Part shown: positions 8,457 to 17,889 of the stretch, one piece after another
Position numbering within the stretch: the stretch's first letter is position 1
Layout: the number at the start of each line of letters is the position of its first letter
Assembly (NCBI GenBank): GCA_963753195.1
Contig: CAVWBH010000001.1
Span: forward strand, 186,001 to 250,000
Direction: 5' to 3'
DNA: 64,000 bases
Source of the DNA: Palsa-504 sp963753195
GTDB taxonomy: Bacteria > Actinomycetota > Actinomycetes > Streptosporangiales > Streptosporangiaceae
Made by a program: the position numbers and the translations under genes
Notes under the pieces: generated by a model
The model's database searches: none
Told to the model about the DNA's origin: nothing
What the model saw: only the letters and a program-made list of their open reading frames with translations

Positions 8457-9903
8457 GGAGTTCCGGGCCGCTGGTCACGAGCTGATCGACTGGATCGCCG
8501 ATTACCGTGGCCGGATCCCGCAGCTGCCGGTCCAGGCGCAGGTGGCGCCGGGGGAGGTGGCGGGCAAGCTGCCGAGCCACGCACCGGAGGAGGCCGAGCC
8601 GTTCAGCCAGGTACTGGCCGACCTCGACGGCATCATCGTCCCGGGCGTGACCCAGGTTCAGCATCCGCGCCACTTCGGCTGGTTCCCGTCCAACGCATCC
8701 CTCGCTTCGGTGCTGGGTGACCTGGCCGCCTCCGGGCTGGGGTCGCTCGGGATCACCTGGCAGTCCGCTCCCGCGCTGACCGAGGTCGAGGAAGTCATGG
8801 CCGAGTGGCTGCGCGAGCTGACTGCGCTCCCGGCGTCCTGGAAGGGCGTCATCTCCGACAGCGCCTCCAGCGCATGCCTCGTTGCCATGCTGGCCGCGCG
8901 CGAGCGGGCGACGGATTACTCCAAGGCGCGCGGCGGCCTGCAGGCCGAGAGCGCGCCGCTCACGGTTTACACCACAGCGCACGCGCATTCGTCGGTTCCG
9001 AAGGCAGTTGCCCTGGCCGGGTACGGGCTGGGCAACCTCAGGTTCATCGACGTCGACCCGGTCACCTACGCCATGCGCCCCGAGGCGCTCGCCGCGGCCC
9101 TGGAGGCAGACGTAGCCGCCGGCCTGCGCCCGGCCGCCGTCGTGGCCAGCGTCGGCACGACCGGCACCACGGCCGTGGACCCGCTCGCCCGGATCGTCCC
9201 GCTCGCCCGCCGGCACGGAGCCTGGCTCCATGTCGACGCGGCCATGGCGGGCTCGGCGCTCATCCTGCCGGAGATGCGCTGGCTCGTCGACGGCGTCGAG
9301 GGCGCGGACTCGCTGGCCTGGAACCCGCACAAGTGGCTGGGCACGGTCCTGGACTGCTCCCTGCTGTACGTCGCCGACCCCGATCACCTGATCCGGGTCA
9401 TGTCGACCAGCCCGTCCTACCTTCGCTCGGCCGTCGACGGCGAGGTCACCCAGTACAAGGACTGGGGCATCCCGCTAGGCCGCCGGTTCCGCGCGCTCAA
9501 GCTGTGGTTCCACCTCCGGCTGGACGGGGCCGACGCCATCCGGGCCCGGCTCCGGCGGGATCTCGACAACGCCCGCTGGCTGGCTGAGCAGGTTTCATCG
9601 ACCGCCGGCTGGCGCGTGCTCGCCCCGGTCAACCTGCAGACCGTCGTGCTGAGGCACGAGCCCCCCGGCGCCGTCTCCGGCACCGGCGCTGTGCTGGACG
9701 CCGACGCGCTGAACGCGCACACCCTGGGCTGGGCCGACTGGGTCAACGCGTCAGGCGCCGCCCTGGTCACGCCGTCCCTGCTGGACGGCACATGGTCGGT
9801 GCGGGTCTCGGTCGGCGCCGAGCCCACCGAGCGGCACGACGTCGAGGCGCTGTGGCGCCTGCTGAAGGAGGCCGTCGAGAGCCTCCCAGGGCGCGCCCGG
9901 TAA
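8446..9903 (+). CDS. PLP-dependent group II decarboxylase (aromatic-amino-acid type)
   Basis: A 485-residue fold-type I PLP enzyme. The PLP-binding Lys296 is in AWNPHKWLGT, and the aspartate that contacts the pyridine nitrogen is in HVDAAMAG (262-269). HAHSSVPKA (179-187) and the N-terminal HPRHFGWFPS also match the aromatic-L-amino-acid decarboxylase family, which releases CO2 from Trp, Tyr, Phe or DOPA to give amines. The start overlaps the preceding PPOX gene by 11 bases, so translation is probably coupled and no separate ribosome site is needed. Substrate preference cannot be read from sequence. Confidence 0.9.
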   Translation: MGPEEFRAAGHELIDWIADYRGRIPQLPVQAQVAPGEVAGKLPSHAPEEAEPFSQVLADLDGIIVPGVTQVQHPRHFGWFPSNASLASVLGDLAASGLGSLGITWQSAPALTEVEEVMAEWLRELTALPASWKGVISDSASSACLVAMLAARERATDYSKARGGLQAESAPLTVYTTAHAHSSVPKAVALAGYGLGNLRFIDVDPVTYAMRPEALAAALEADVAAGLRPAAVVASVGTTGTTAVDPLARIVPLARRHGAWLHVDAAMAGSALILPEMRWLVDGVEGADSLAWNPHKWLGTVLDCSLLYVADPDHLIRVMSTSPSYLRSAVDGEVTQYKDWGIPLGRRFRALKLWFHLRLDGADAIRARLRRDLDNARWLAEQVSSTAGWRVLAPVNLQTVVLRHEPPGAVSGTGAVLDADALNAHTLGWADWVNASGAALVTPSLLDGTWSVRVSVGAEPTERHDVEALWRLLKEAVESLPGRAR

Positions 9904-10027
9904 TGGTGGCTGCGAAAAGGCCACGGTGACCTGCTAGCAATTTTCGAACTCTCGTACTATGATGACCGCATCGATTGGATGGCAGACGAAAGCAGATCAG
10001 ATGAAATCTATGCCCGTGAGGATCACC

Positions 10028-10207
10028 ATGCACCTGCGGCCTGCGGTCAGGCGGCTGACCGTCGCGTGGATCGCGACCGTCGTCATCGTCGCGACGATGA
10101 GCGTCGGCATGGCCTATAACGCCCGCATGATGGTCGGTGTCGGCTGGCTGGCGGTGGTCGCGCTGGGCGCATACGGGCTGAGCATCCTGAAGCGCCTGCG
10201 GCAGTAA
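10028..10207 (+). CDS. Small two-helix membrane protein
   Basis: A 59-residue protein with two hydrophobic segments (residues about 12-28 and 35-50) and basic ends (MHLRPAVRRL and KRLRQ), suggesting a hairpin in the membrane. The ATG at 10028 follows GAGGA at a good distance; in-frame ATGs further upstream (for example at 10001) are possible. It stands alone between the decarboxylase and the convergent molybdopterin gene. No family is recognised. Confidence 0.5.
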   Translation: MHLRPAVRRLTVAWIATVVIVATMSVGMAYNARMMVGVGWLAVVALGAYGLSILKRLRQ

Positions 10208-10257
10208 GCGGGAGCGGCCCGGGCTTTCTCAGCGGCGGTCCCGCCGTCGCGCGGTAC

Positions 10258-12633
10258 TCAGCTCGCAGGCTGTTCGGCTTGCTCGATGAGGTCCAGGATC
10301 CGGTCCGGGGACAGCGGCTGGTCGGTGACCGAGACCCCGAGCGGGGCCAGCGCGTCCCGGACCGCGTTCATCAGCGCGGCCGGGGCGGCGATCGCGCCGC
10401 CCTCGCCGAGGCCCTTGTGCCCCCCCGGCGTGGTACCCCCGGTGACGACGTGGCCGTATTCCAGGTCCGGCACCTCGGCCGCGGTGGGCAGCAGGTAGTC
10501 CATGAACGTGGTGGTGGTCGGGTTCCCGGCATCGTCGTAGCGGAAGTGCTCGTAGAACACCCCGCCGATGCCCTGCACCACGCCGCCGGCGATCTGGCCC
10601 TCCACCACGTTCGGGTTGATCATCTGCCCGCAGTCCTCGGAGATCACGTAGCGCAAGATCTCCACCATGCCGGTCTCCCGGTCGATCTCGACCGTCACCG
10701 CATGGCAGGCGTTGGAGAACATGAAAGGCGGTGACTGGTACCGCTTGGATATTTCCAGGCCGAGCTCAGCGCCCGGCGGCAGCGCGCCGGGGTTGAGCAG
10801 GTAGGCGGCCGCGGCGATCTCGGCCAGCGTCACGCCCTTGCTGTCCGGGTCGCCCTTGACCCGGGCCACGCTGCCGGTCATGTCCAGGTCGCCGGGGTCG
10901 ATCTCCAGCATGAGCCCGGCGATGCCGAGGATCCTCTCGCGCATCGTCGCGGCGGCTTCGTGCGCCGCCCCGCCCGCTATGCCGGCCGTCCGGCTGCCGC
11001 CCGTGCCGTGACCGTAGGGGGTGGAGTCCGTGTCGCCCTGGATGAAGTGCACGTCATCGATGCTGACGCCCATCTCGTCCGCGACGATCTGGGTCATGGT
11101 GGTCTCGATGCTCTGCCCGTGGCTGCCGGTGCCCATGTACACGTTGACCTTGCCGCTGGGCTCGATCCGGATCGTGGCCGCGTCCGAGCCCAGGTCGCCG
11201 CCGCCGGGCTGCGGCTCGATGTACAGGGACAGCCCGATGCCGAGCAGGCGGCCGCCGGCCCGGGCTTCTTCCTGCTCCTTGCGGAACTGCTCGTAGCCGA
11301 TCAGCTCGGCCGCCTGCTCCAGGCACTCGGCCGGGCTGACGCCCTCGTACACCATCGACATGGGGTTGGTGTAGGGCAGCTCGGACCGGGCGATCACGTT
11401 GCGGCGGCGGAACTCCAGCGGGTCGATGCCGAGCTGGTGCGCGATGACGTCGACCATCTGCTCCCGGCCCGTGGTCTCCATCATCCACGGCCCCCGGTAG
11501 GCGCACAGCCCGCACGTGTTCGTAAAGGCCGCCTGCGCCGAGTAACCCACCGAGCCGGGGCCGGACCAGTGGTAGGGCCCGGGGAAGATCACCGATGAGA
11601 ACCCGGCCATCTGGCCGTTGCCCACACTCGGGTAGGCGCCGGCGTTCTCGAGGTGGTAGGCGCGGGCGGCCAGCAGCACGCCGTTCTCGTCGGTCGCGGC
11701 GGTGATCTTCAGCGACTCCTCGCGGGCGTGCCCGCCGCTGATCAGGTTCTCCGCCCGGTCCTCGATCCACTTCACCGGCCGGTCACCGAGGATCATGGCC
11801 GCCACCACCGTGGCCTGCTCCTCCCTCGTCGGGAACGCCTTTTGCCCGAACGACCCGCCGACATCGCCCATGATCACCCGGATGTCGTCCTCGGCCAGGC
11901 CCAGCATCCGGGAGTAGAACAGCCGCGGCGCGTGCACCCCCTGCCCGGCGATGAACAGCTCCAGCTGCTCGGCCCACGGATCCCACTGGGCCAGCATGCC
12001 GCGGGTCTCCATCGGCACGCACACGTAGCGGTGCTGGCCGAACGTCTCGGTGAACACGTGCGCCGCACTGGCCAGCAGCTTGTCCACCTCGGGCAGGTCC
12101 GCGGCCGGGATCACGCCGGCCAGGTTGTCGGGCAGCTCCGGATGCACCCTCGGGCTGCCCTCGGCCAGCGCCTGGGCCGCGGTGATCACCGGATCGCCCG
12201 GCTCGATGTCGAGGCTGATCAGCTCGGCGGCGTCCTCGGCCAGGTACCGGGACTCGGCCACCACCATGGCGACCGGGTCACCCACGTACCGCACGTCGCC
12301 GTCAGCCAGCACGCGCCGGGGAGTGCGGTCGGTCGGCCCCCGTCCGGACATGTGCGTGCGCGAGTTGATCTCCGCCGCGGTCAGCACCGCGAGCACGCCC
12401 GGCGCCCGGCGCGCCTGGCTGACGTCCAGGCCGGCGATCCGGCCCCGGGCTACCGTGCTGCGCACGAACGCCGCGTGCGCCATCCCGGTCCTGTGCAGGT
12501 CATCGAGGTAGCGCCCGTGCCCGGTGATCATCCGCTGATCTTCCAGGCGCGGCATCCGCTGCCCGACCCACCGGGCCGCCGTCTCGGTTCCGGAAAGCGC
12601 GCCTGGACGTATCGTCGTGGGGTCCGTACTCAC
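10258..12633 (-). CDS. Xanthine/CO dehydrogenase-family molybdopterin-binding (large) subunit
   Basis: A 791-residue protein with the aldehyde-oxidase/xanthine-dehydrogenase a/b-hammerhead domain (residues about 38-145) and two molybdopterin-binding domains (GDVGGSFGQK, EGQIAGGVVQGIGGVFYEHF, GGHKGLGEGGAIAAPAALMNAV). The substrate-pocket motif reads CAYRGPW; CoxL form I has AYxCSFR and form II AYRGAGR, so this resembles form II but is not identical. The FAD and 2Fe-2S subunits that normally accompany such proteins are absent on both sides, so partners must be encoded elsewhere. Oxidative hydroxylation of a small substrate is expected; CO oxidation is not supported. Confidence 0.87.
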   Translation of the reverse strand: MSTDPTTIRPGALSGTETAARWVGQRMPRLEDQRMITGHGRYLDDLHRTGMAHAAFVRSTVARGRIAGLDVSQARRAPGVLAVLTAAEINSRTHMSGRGPTDRTPRRVLADGDVRYVGDPVAMVVAESRYLAEDAAELISLDIEPGDPVITAAQALAEGSPRVHPELPDNLAGVIPAADLPEVDKLLASAAHVFTETFGQHRYVCVPMETRGMLAQWDPWAEQLELFIAGQGVHAPRLFYSRMLGLAEDDIRVIMGDVGGSFGQKAFPTREEQATVVAAMILGDRPVKWIEDRAENLISGGHAREESLKITAATDENGVLLAARAYHLENAGAYPSVGNGQMAGFSSVIFPGPYHWSGPGSVGYSAQAAFTNTCGLCAYRGPWMMETTGREQMVDVIAHQLGIDPLEFRRRNVIARSELPYTNPMSMVYEGVSPAECLEQAAELIGYEQFRKEQEEARAGGRLLGIGLSLYIEPQPGGGDLGSDAATIRIEPSGKVNVYMGTGSHGQSIETTMTQIVADEMGVSIDDVHFIQGDTDSTPYGHGTGGSRTAGIAGGAAHEAAATMRERILGIAGLMLEIDPGDLDMTGSVARVKGDPDSKGVTLAEIAAAAYLLNPGALPPGAELGLEISKRYQSPPFMFSNACHAVTVEIDRETGMVEILRYVISEDCGQMINPNVVEGQIAGGVVQGIGGVFYEHFRYDDAGNPTTTTFMDYLLPTAAEVPDLEYGHVVTGGTTPGGHKGLGEGGAIAAPAALMNAVRDALAPLGVSVTDQPLSPDRILDLIEQAEQPAS

Positions 12634-12699
12634 TGTTGGCTCCCTTGCGCGTGCGCGGTCCTGACCGCATCTTCGCGCATAATCAGGGGGCCGTACAGG

Positions 12700-13098
12700 T
12701 CACAGCGACGGTACGCCGACCACGATTGCTTCCTGGGTGGACCGGGCGATCACCACGACCGCCTCGGTGTCGGGCGACGGGTTCTCCTCCCGGTGCGGGA
12801 CGTGCGGCGGAACCCAGACGTAGTCACCTGGTGAGGTCTCCAGCCGGACCAGCGATCCGCTGTCCGGGTCCCGGAACACGAACACGGGGTGACCGGAGAC
12901 CACGTAGATGCCCGTCTCGGACTCCCCGTGGTGGTGATCGCCGGAGATCGTCCCGGGCAGCACCACCGTCCGGCCCATCCACAACGCCTGTGCCCCGGTC
13001 TGCTCGCCGGAGATGGCCTCTGTCCGGATCATCCCGCTGGTCTGCGCGGTGCCCGATGACAGGCAGTCTGACTGTATGAGCTGCAGGCCCGCGCTCAT
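12700..13098 (-). CDS. Cupin-domain protein
   Basis: A 132-residue single cupin barrel. Motif 1 is recognisable as GDHHHGESETGIYVVSG (metal-binding His cluster and Glu) and motif 2 as PGDYVWVPPHVPHREENPS. The ATG overlaps the stop codon of msrB (ATGA), so the two are translated together. Cupins of this size bind a divalent metal and may be dioxygenases, isomerases or sensors; no reaction can be named. The link to methionine sulfoxide repair is positional only. Confidence 0.8.
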   Translation of the reverse strand: MSAGLQLIQSDCLSSGTAQTSGMIRTEAISGEQTGAQALWMGRTVVLPGTISGDHHHGESETGIYVVSGHPVFVFRDPDSGSLVRLETSPGDYVWVPPHVPHREENPSPDTEAVVVIARSTQEAIVVGVPSL

Positions 13099-13499
13099 GA
13101 CGACGCCGGCTCCAGGTTCAGGGACACCGAGTTGATGCACCAGCGCTCGTCGGTGGGGACGTCGTAGCCCTCCCCGGTGAACACGTGGCCCAGGTGCGAG
13201 TCGCACTGGGCGCAGCGCACCTCGGTGCGGGTCGTCCCGAACGAGTTGTCCTCGATCAGCACCACGGCGTCCGATTCGGTCGGCTGGTAAAACGACGGCC
13301 AGCCGCAGTGCGACTCGAACTTGGCGTCTGACCGGAACAGCTCCGCGCCGCAGGCCCGGCAGCGGTACACGCCCTCGGTCTTGGTGTCGGTGTACTTGCC
13401 GGTGAACGGCTGCTCGGTGGCCGCCTGGCGAAGCACGGCGTACTCGTCGGGGCTCAGCTGCTCGCGCCACTCGGCGTCCGTCTTGGTGACCTTTTCCAT
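13095..13499 (-). CDS. msrB: Peptide-methionine (R)-S-oxide reductase
   Basis: MsrB reduces R-methionine sulfoxide in oxidised proteins. The 134-residue protein has two structural zinc CxxC pairs (Cys47/50 in CRAC and Cys96/99 in CAQC) and the catalytic Cys121 in RWCINSVSL; Cys65 in HCGWPSF is a candidate resolving or structural residue. GHVFTGEGYDVPTDERWC is the canonical active-site lead-in. It forms a two-gene operon with the overlapping cupin gene and is divergent from the large LuxR regulator. Confidence 0.95.
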   Translation of the reverse strand: MEKVTKTDAEWREQLSPDEYAVLRQAATEQPFTGKYTDTKTEGVYRCRACGAELFRSDAKFESHCGWPSFYQPTESDAVVLIEDNSFGTTRTEVRCAQCDSHLGHVFTGEGYDVPTDERWCINSVSLNLEPASS

Positions 13500-13597
13500 G
13501 TAACGAAGTATCTCCCCGGCTCGCGGTCTACAGCCAGGAGCTTAACCAATCGGAATTGTCGGCCCTCAATGGGATACTCGTGCACGTGGGCCTACAG

Positions 13598-16585
13598 ATG
13601 TCAACCGGGCGGATGGTCGGGCGAGACGGCGAGCTCGGCCGCCTGCTCACGCTGCTCGACGATGCCGAGGCGGGCCGCTCGGTGGCCGCGCTGGTCAGCG
13701 GCGACGCGGGAGTGGGCAAGACCCGCCTGATCGCCGAGGTCACCCGGCTGGCTGCCGGGCGGGGCTTCACCGTGCTGTCCGGTCAGTGCGCCGAGCTGGG
13801 CGACAGCGTGCCCTACCTGCCGCTGGCCGACGCGCTGCGCGGGGCGGGCGAGTCCACCGGGGTCCGCGACGCGCTCAGCTCGCGCCCGGCCCTGGGCAGG
13901 CTGCTGCCCGAGGGCGGGGAAGGGCCGATCGCGGACTCGGACCGGTCGGGCCTGGCCCGGCAGCAGATGCTCGGCGGCGTCCTCGGCCTGCTCGCCGAGC
14001 TGGCCGCGGCCGCACCCGTCCTGCTCGTGCTGGAGGACCTGCACTGGGCCGATGCTTCGACCAGGGACCTGGTCACCTTCCTGTCCCGGATGCTGCACCG
14101 GGAACGGGTCGCCCTGATCGGCAGCTACCGGACCGACGACCTGCAGCGGCGTCATCCGCTCCGGCCGGTGGTGGCTGAGCTGCTGCGGCTGCCCAGTGTC
14201 ACCGCGGTCGACCTTGCTCCGCTGGATCCCTCGGCCCTGGCCGAGCATCTGGGCGCCGCGGCCCGCGGCCGCATCGACGCCACCGAGCTGAATGACATCG
14301 TCGCCCGCGCCGAGGGCAACGCCTACTACGCCGAGGAACTGCTCGCCGCCTCGGTCAGCGGTGATTCCGCGCAGCACAGCACCCTCCCGGCGGGCCTCGC
14401 GGCCCTGCTGCTCAACCGGGTCGAGCAGCTGTCTGACGCCGCGCAGCAGGTGCTCCGCGCCGCCGCGGTGGCCGGCCGCAAGGCTGATGACGAGCTGGTC
14501 CGCGCCGCGTCGGGCCTGGCCGCCGCCGACTACGAGGCGGCCGTCCGGGAGGCGGTCACCCACCAGCTGCTGGTGGCCGACGGCTCAGAGGGCTACGTCT
14601 TCCGGCACGCCCTGCTCCGCGAAGCCGTCTATGCGGACCTGCTGCCGGGGGAGCGGACCAGGCTGCACGCCACGATGAGCTCGCTGCTCGCCGACGAGCA
14701 GCGGCTCACGCTGCCCGGGACAGCCGCGGAGCTGGCCCAGCACTGCCTGGCCAGCCACGACATTCCCGGCGCGTTCGCCGCATCGATCCAGGCCGGGGAG
14801 GAAGCGGAGCGGCTAGGCGCGCCGGCTGAGGCGCACCGCCACTACGACCAGGCGCTGGCCTTGTGGGACCGGGTGACCGAGCCGGACCGGGTGGCGGGCA
14901 TGGCCCGCGCCGAGCTCGGCCTGCGGTCCGCGACCAACGCGGCTGACAGCGGCGACGTGGAGCGCGCGGTCCACCTGCTGCGCCGGCTGCGGCACTTGCT
15001 CGATACCCGCCGCAGCCAGGACGGCGACCCGGGCGACGTCATGCTGGCCAGCCGGGTCGGCGAGCGGCTGGCGTTCTACCTGCTGCTGCTCGAAGATCCC
15101 AAGGCCGACGCCGAGGCGGTCGAGATGGCCCGGGCCACGGTCGAGGCCACGCCCGCGGTCCCGCCGACCTGGCAGTACGCGCGGGCCCTCACCACCTGCG
15201 CCAACGCCTTGCTGAGCGAGGGCGATTACGCCGTGGCCCGGGACTGGGCCGAGCGCGGCATCGCCGCCGCCCGCGACGGCGACGCGCCCTGGGTTGAGGC
15301 CGACGCGCTCGTGAGCCTGGGTTTCATGGCCAATCGCGAGGGCCGCAATGACGAGGCCATCGAGCTGCTGACCGCGGCGCACACGCAGGCCCGGGCGGCC
15401 ACGGTCCTCGGCGTGGAACTTCGGGCCGCCTACCACCTGGCCCGGGCTCACCTGGAGCTGGGTGAGCTGGACACCGGGGCGGCCGTAGCCCATGAGGGCA
15501 CCAACCGGGCCATCCAGACCGGGCTCAACCTGGCCCCGTACGGGATGGACCTGCAGCACCTGCACTTCCAGTGCCACTTCGCGGACGGCAAGTGGAATCA
15601 CGCGCAGGAGATCGCCGACGGCTTCCCGGTCCGGGTCACCAGCCCGCCCGAGGCCTACCTGTCCTCGATGGCCTTGTTCATCGACGTGGCGCGCGGCAAC
15701 CCGGCGGCCGAGGAACGGCGCGCCTGGATCGAGCCGTTCTGGTCGGCCCGCGGTTTCGACCCGTTCATCGCGCGCGGCCTGCTCGCCGAGCATGACCTGT
15801 GGCAGGGTGATACGGAGCAGGCGCTGGCCGAGGCGCAGAGCGCGATCGACTACGACTACGTCCCGCCGTGGGGCTTCTCACCGTCGGTGATCAGGCCGGC
15901 CGCAGTCGCCCTGAGCGCCCGAGCCGACCGGGCCGCGGAAGCCCGGGCTACTGGCGATGACCAGCTCGCCCGCGAGGAGCTGGCCGCGGCGGGAGAACTG
16001 CTGCGCATCGCCCGGGAGGGGGCGGCGTTCCCCAAGCGGCCCAAGTTCATCCTGGGCCCCGAGGGCCGCGGCTGGCTGGCGCGCGCCGAGGCGGAATACC
16101 AGCGGGCCGCTGGCGGCAACGACCCGCGGGCCTGGCAGGCGGTCCTGGACGCGTTCGGTCCCGCCTACGTCTATGAGATAGCCCGCACCCAGTGGCGGCT
16201 GGCCGAGGCGCTGGCCGAGGCGGGCCGCCGGGACGAGGCAGAACAGCAGTGGCGGCTGGCCGCCCAGACGGCGGACCGCCTGCGGGCCAGGCCGCTGCGC
16301 CGGGCGCTGGCGGACCTGGGCCGCCGGGCGAGGATCGGCACGGCGCCCGACGACCCGCCGGACGGCGCGCGGCTCACGTCGCTGACCAGCCGCGAACGCG
16401 AGGTGCTCCGGCTCATCGCCGCAGGCCGCAGCAACCGGGAGATCGCCTCCGTGCTGTTCATCGCGCCGAAGACGGCCAGCGTGCACGTGTCCAACATCCT
16501 CGGCAAGCTCGGCGCGGCCAGCCGTACCGAGGCCGCCGCCATCGCCCACCGCGAGGGCCTGGCCGTCCCGGCCTCACGGAACTGA
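13598..16585 (+). CDS. Large LuxR-family regulator with AAA/STAND ATPase and TPR-like region
   Basis: A 995-residue regulator: P-loop Walker A GDAGVGKT (35-42), Walker B LLVLEDLHWAD followed by an AAA/STAND module, a long alpha-helical TPR-like middle rich in Ala, Glu and Arg, and a C-terminal LuxR helix-turn-helix (LTSREREVLRLIAAG through KTASVHVSNILGKLG). This is the MalT/LAL architecture, in which ATP and inducer binding drive activation of a nearby operon. The frame is also open upstream with TTG and GTG options; ATG 13598 is chosen because conserved sequence (GRMVGRDGEL) begins there. It is divergent from msrB and overlaps the next gene tail to tail by 12 bases. Its target is unknown. 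Confidence 0.88.
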   Translation: MSTGRMVGRDGELGRLLTLLDDAEAGRSVAALVSGDAGVGKTRLIAEVTRLAAGRGFTVLSGQCAELGDSVPYLPLADALRGAGESTGVRDALSSRPALGRLLPEGGEGPIADSDRSGLARQQMLGGVLGLLAELAAAAPVLLVLEDLHWADASTRDLVTFLSRMLHRERVALIGSYRTDDLQRRHPLRPVVAELLRLPSVTAVDLAPLDPSALAEHLGAAARGRIDATELNDIVARAEGNAYYAEELLAASVSGDSAQHSTLPAGLAALLLNRVEQLSDAAQQVLRAAAVAGRKADDELVRAASGLAAADYEAAVREAVTHQLLVADGSEGYVFRHALLREAVYADLLPGERTRLHATMSSLLADEQRLTLPGTAAELAQHCLASHDIPGAFAASIQAGEEAERLGAPAEAHRHYDQALALWDRVTEPDRVAGMARAELGLRSATNAADSGDVERAVHLLRRLRHLLDTRRSQDGDPGDVMLASRVGERLAFYLLLLEDPKADAEAVEMARATVEATPAVPPTWQYARALTTCANALLSEGDYAVARDWAERGIAAARDGDAPWVEADALVSLGFMANREGRNDEAIELLTAAHTQARAATVLGVELRAAYHLARAHLELGELDTGAAVAHEGTNRAIQTGLNLAPYGMDLQHLHFQCHFADGKWNHAQEIADGFPVRVTSPPEAYLSSMALFIDVARGNPAAEERRAWIEPFWSARGFDPFIARGLLAEHDLWQGDTEQALAEAQSAIDYDYVPPWGFSPSVIRPAAVALSARADRAAEARATGDDQLAREELAAAGELLRIAREGAAFPKRPKFILGPEGRGWLARAEAEYQRAAGGNDPRAWQAVLDAFGPAYVYEIARTQWRLAEALAEAGRRDEAEQQWRLAAQTADRLRARPLRRALADLGRRARIGTAPDDPPDGARLTSLTSREREVLRLIAAGRSNREIASVLFIAPKTASVHVSNILGKLGAASRTEAAAIAHREGLAVPASRN

Positions 16586-17506
16586 CGCCGCGCCGGGAGC
16601 GAGCTCGCCGAGGATCGCCTCGGCCCGGGCCGCCGCCGACTGCGGCTCGGCCGAGGGCGAGCCGACCTGCGGATCCCAGTTCAGGTCGTAGAACAGCTCG
16701 GTCACCCCCTGCTCGCCGAGCCACGCGGCATCCTCGCGGATCTGCGCGTAGCTGCCCGACAGGAGCCGCCGCCCGCCGTCCGGGCCCTCGGCCTCCTGGC
16801 CGGCCAGCACCACGCCCCGGCAGACGATGCGCAGGGCGTCCGGGTCCCGGCCCGCGGCCGACGACGCTTCTCGGATCACCGCCACCGCATCCGCGATCTT
16901 GGACAGGTCGGCCCGGCTCGAGGTGATCCAGCCGTCCGCGATGCGCCCGGCCCGCTCCATGGCCGGACGTGACATGCCGCCCAGCAGCACGGGCGGCCCG
17001 GGCTTGCGTACCGGCCGCGGGTCCTGGCGCCCGGCCGGGATCGTGTAGAACTCGCCGCTGAACGAGCTGACCTCATCGGCCCACAAGGTGCGCAGCACGG
17101 CCAGGAATTCCTCGGCTCGCGCGCCGCGCCGGGCCGTGGACGCGCCGGCCGCGGCGAACTCCTCGGGCATCCACCCGATGCCCAGGCCCAGGTCGAACCG
17201 GCCGCCGGACAGCACGTCCACGGTGGCCGCCTGCTTGGCCAGCAGCACGGGCGAGACGAACGGCAGGTTGATCACTGCCACCCCGAGCCTGATCCGCGAG
17301 GTGCTGGCGGCCGCGTACCCGAGGGCGACCATCGGGTCCAGCACGCTGCGGTACACCGGTTCCATCCCGGACCCCTCGGGCACCAGCAGCCGCTGGAAGC
17401 TCCACAGCGAGGCGTACCCCGCCTCTTCCGCCCGCCGGGCGAACGCCGTGAGGTAACCGGGGGTGGCCCACGCCCCGGCCACCGGGGCGCCAAATCCGAT
17501 CCGCAT
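16574..17506 (-). CDS. LLM-class (luciferase-like) F420-dependent oxidoreductase
   Basis: A 310-residue TIM-barrel flavin/F420 oxidoreductase. It begins MRIGFGAPVAGAWATPGYL and shows VLSGGRFDLGLGIGWMPEEF (the family phosphate-binding region), RPVRKPGPPVLLGG and RIADGWITS. Start codons at 17506 and 17512 are equivalent; the longer upstream frame has no family sequence. Such enzymes transfer hydride from F420H2 or FMNH2 to small substrates. Its 3' end overlaps the convergent LuxR gene. Confidence 0.88.
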   Translation of the reverse strand: MRIGFGAPVAGAWATPGYLTAFARRAEEAGYASLWSFQRLLVPEGSGMEPVYRSVLDPMVALGYAAASTSRIRLGVAVINLPFVSPVLLAKQAATVDVLSGGRFDLGLGIGWMPEEFAAAGASTARRGARAEEFLAVLRTLWADEVSSFSGEFYTIPAGRQDPRPVRKPGPPVLLGGMSRPAMERAGRIADGWITSSRADLSKIADAVAVIREASSAAGRDPDALRIVCRGVVLAGQEAEGPDGGRRLLSGSYAQIREDAAWLGEQGVTELFYDLNWDPQVGSPSAEPQSAAARAEAILGELAPGAASVP

Positions 17507-17797
17507 GCCCATAACCCTAAAGAGAAACGCGCTGACCCGGCCAACATCCGCCCTGTCTGGGTCCCAGGCCGCCGGCTCGGTGCACTCGGCTACAAGGGTC
17601 ACCCTCGAACCGGCCGCCTGTGCCCCGCCCCCGCCCCGCCCGCAAGGACATCTAGTCGTCGCGGCGACCATGTCGTGGTACAGGCGGGCCGCACAATTCG
17701 GAATTCGGAATCCGAGGGTGAGTGTGGAGCGATGATGCGGCCGGAGCGGACTGAATCGGCCGCTGGCCATTCTCAGCCGGATATCGGTTGTCCGGGG

Positions 17798-17853
17798 GCA
17801 ATTGCCTTAGAGCAATTGCCTAGGCGCATTTGCCGGGAAGCAATTGCCTAGAG
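17798..17853. repeat. Four direct repeats of a 14-bp unit (GCAATTGCCTNRGN)
   Basis: Units begin at 17798, 17812, 17826 and 17840, exactly 14 bp apart: GCAATTGCCTTAGA, GCAATTGCCTAGGC, GCATTTGCCGGGAA, GCAATTGCCTAGAG. The core GCAATTGC is itself a palindrome. They sit about 350 bp upstream of the MFS start and just upstream of a promoter-like sequence, so they could be regulator sites or iteron-like repeats. Confidence 0.75.
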
Positions 17854-17889
17854 GCTATCCTTTAGGGAAAATTTCCCGGAGGTAAATCG

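Noticed and set aside
11653..12834. Long plus-strand frames opposite the molybdopterin subunit
   Set aside because: Antisense shadow of a clearly recognised gene; low-complexity His/Arg/Gly-rich translation without family motifs.
13556..13597. Earlier TTG/GTG starts for the LuxR regulator
   Set aside because: They add only 6-14 residues without conserved sequence or a convincing ribosome site; ATG 13598 begins the family sequence.
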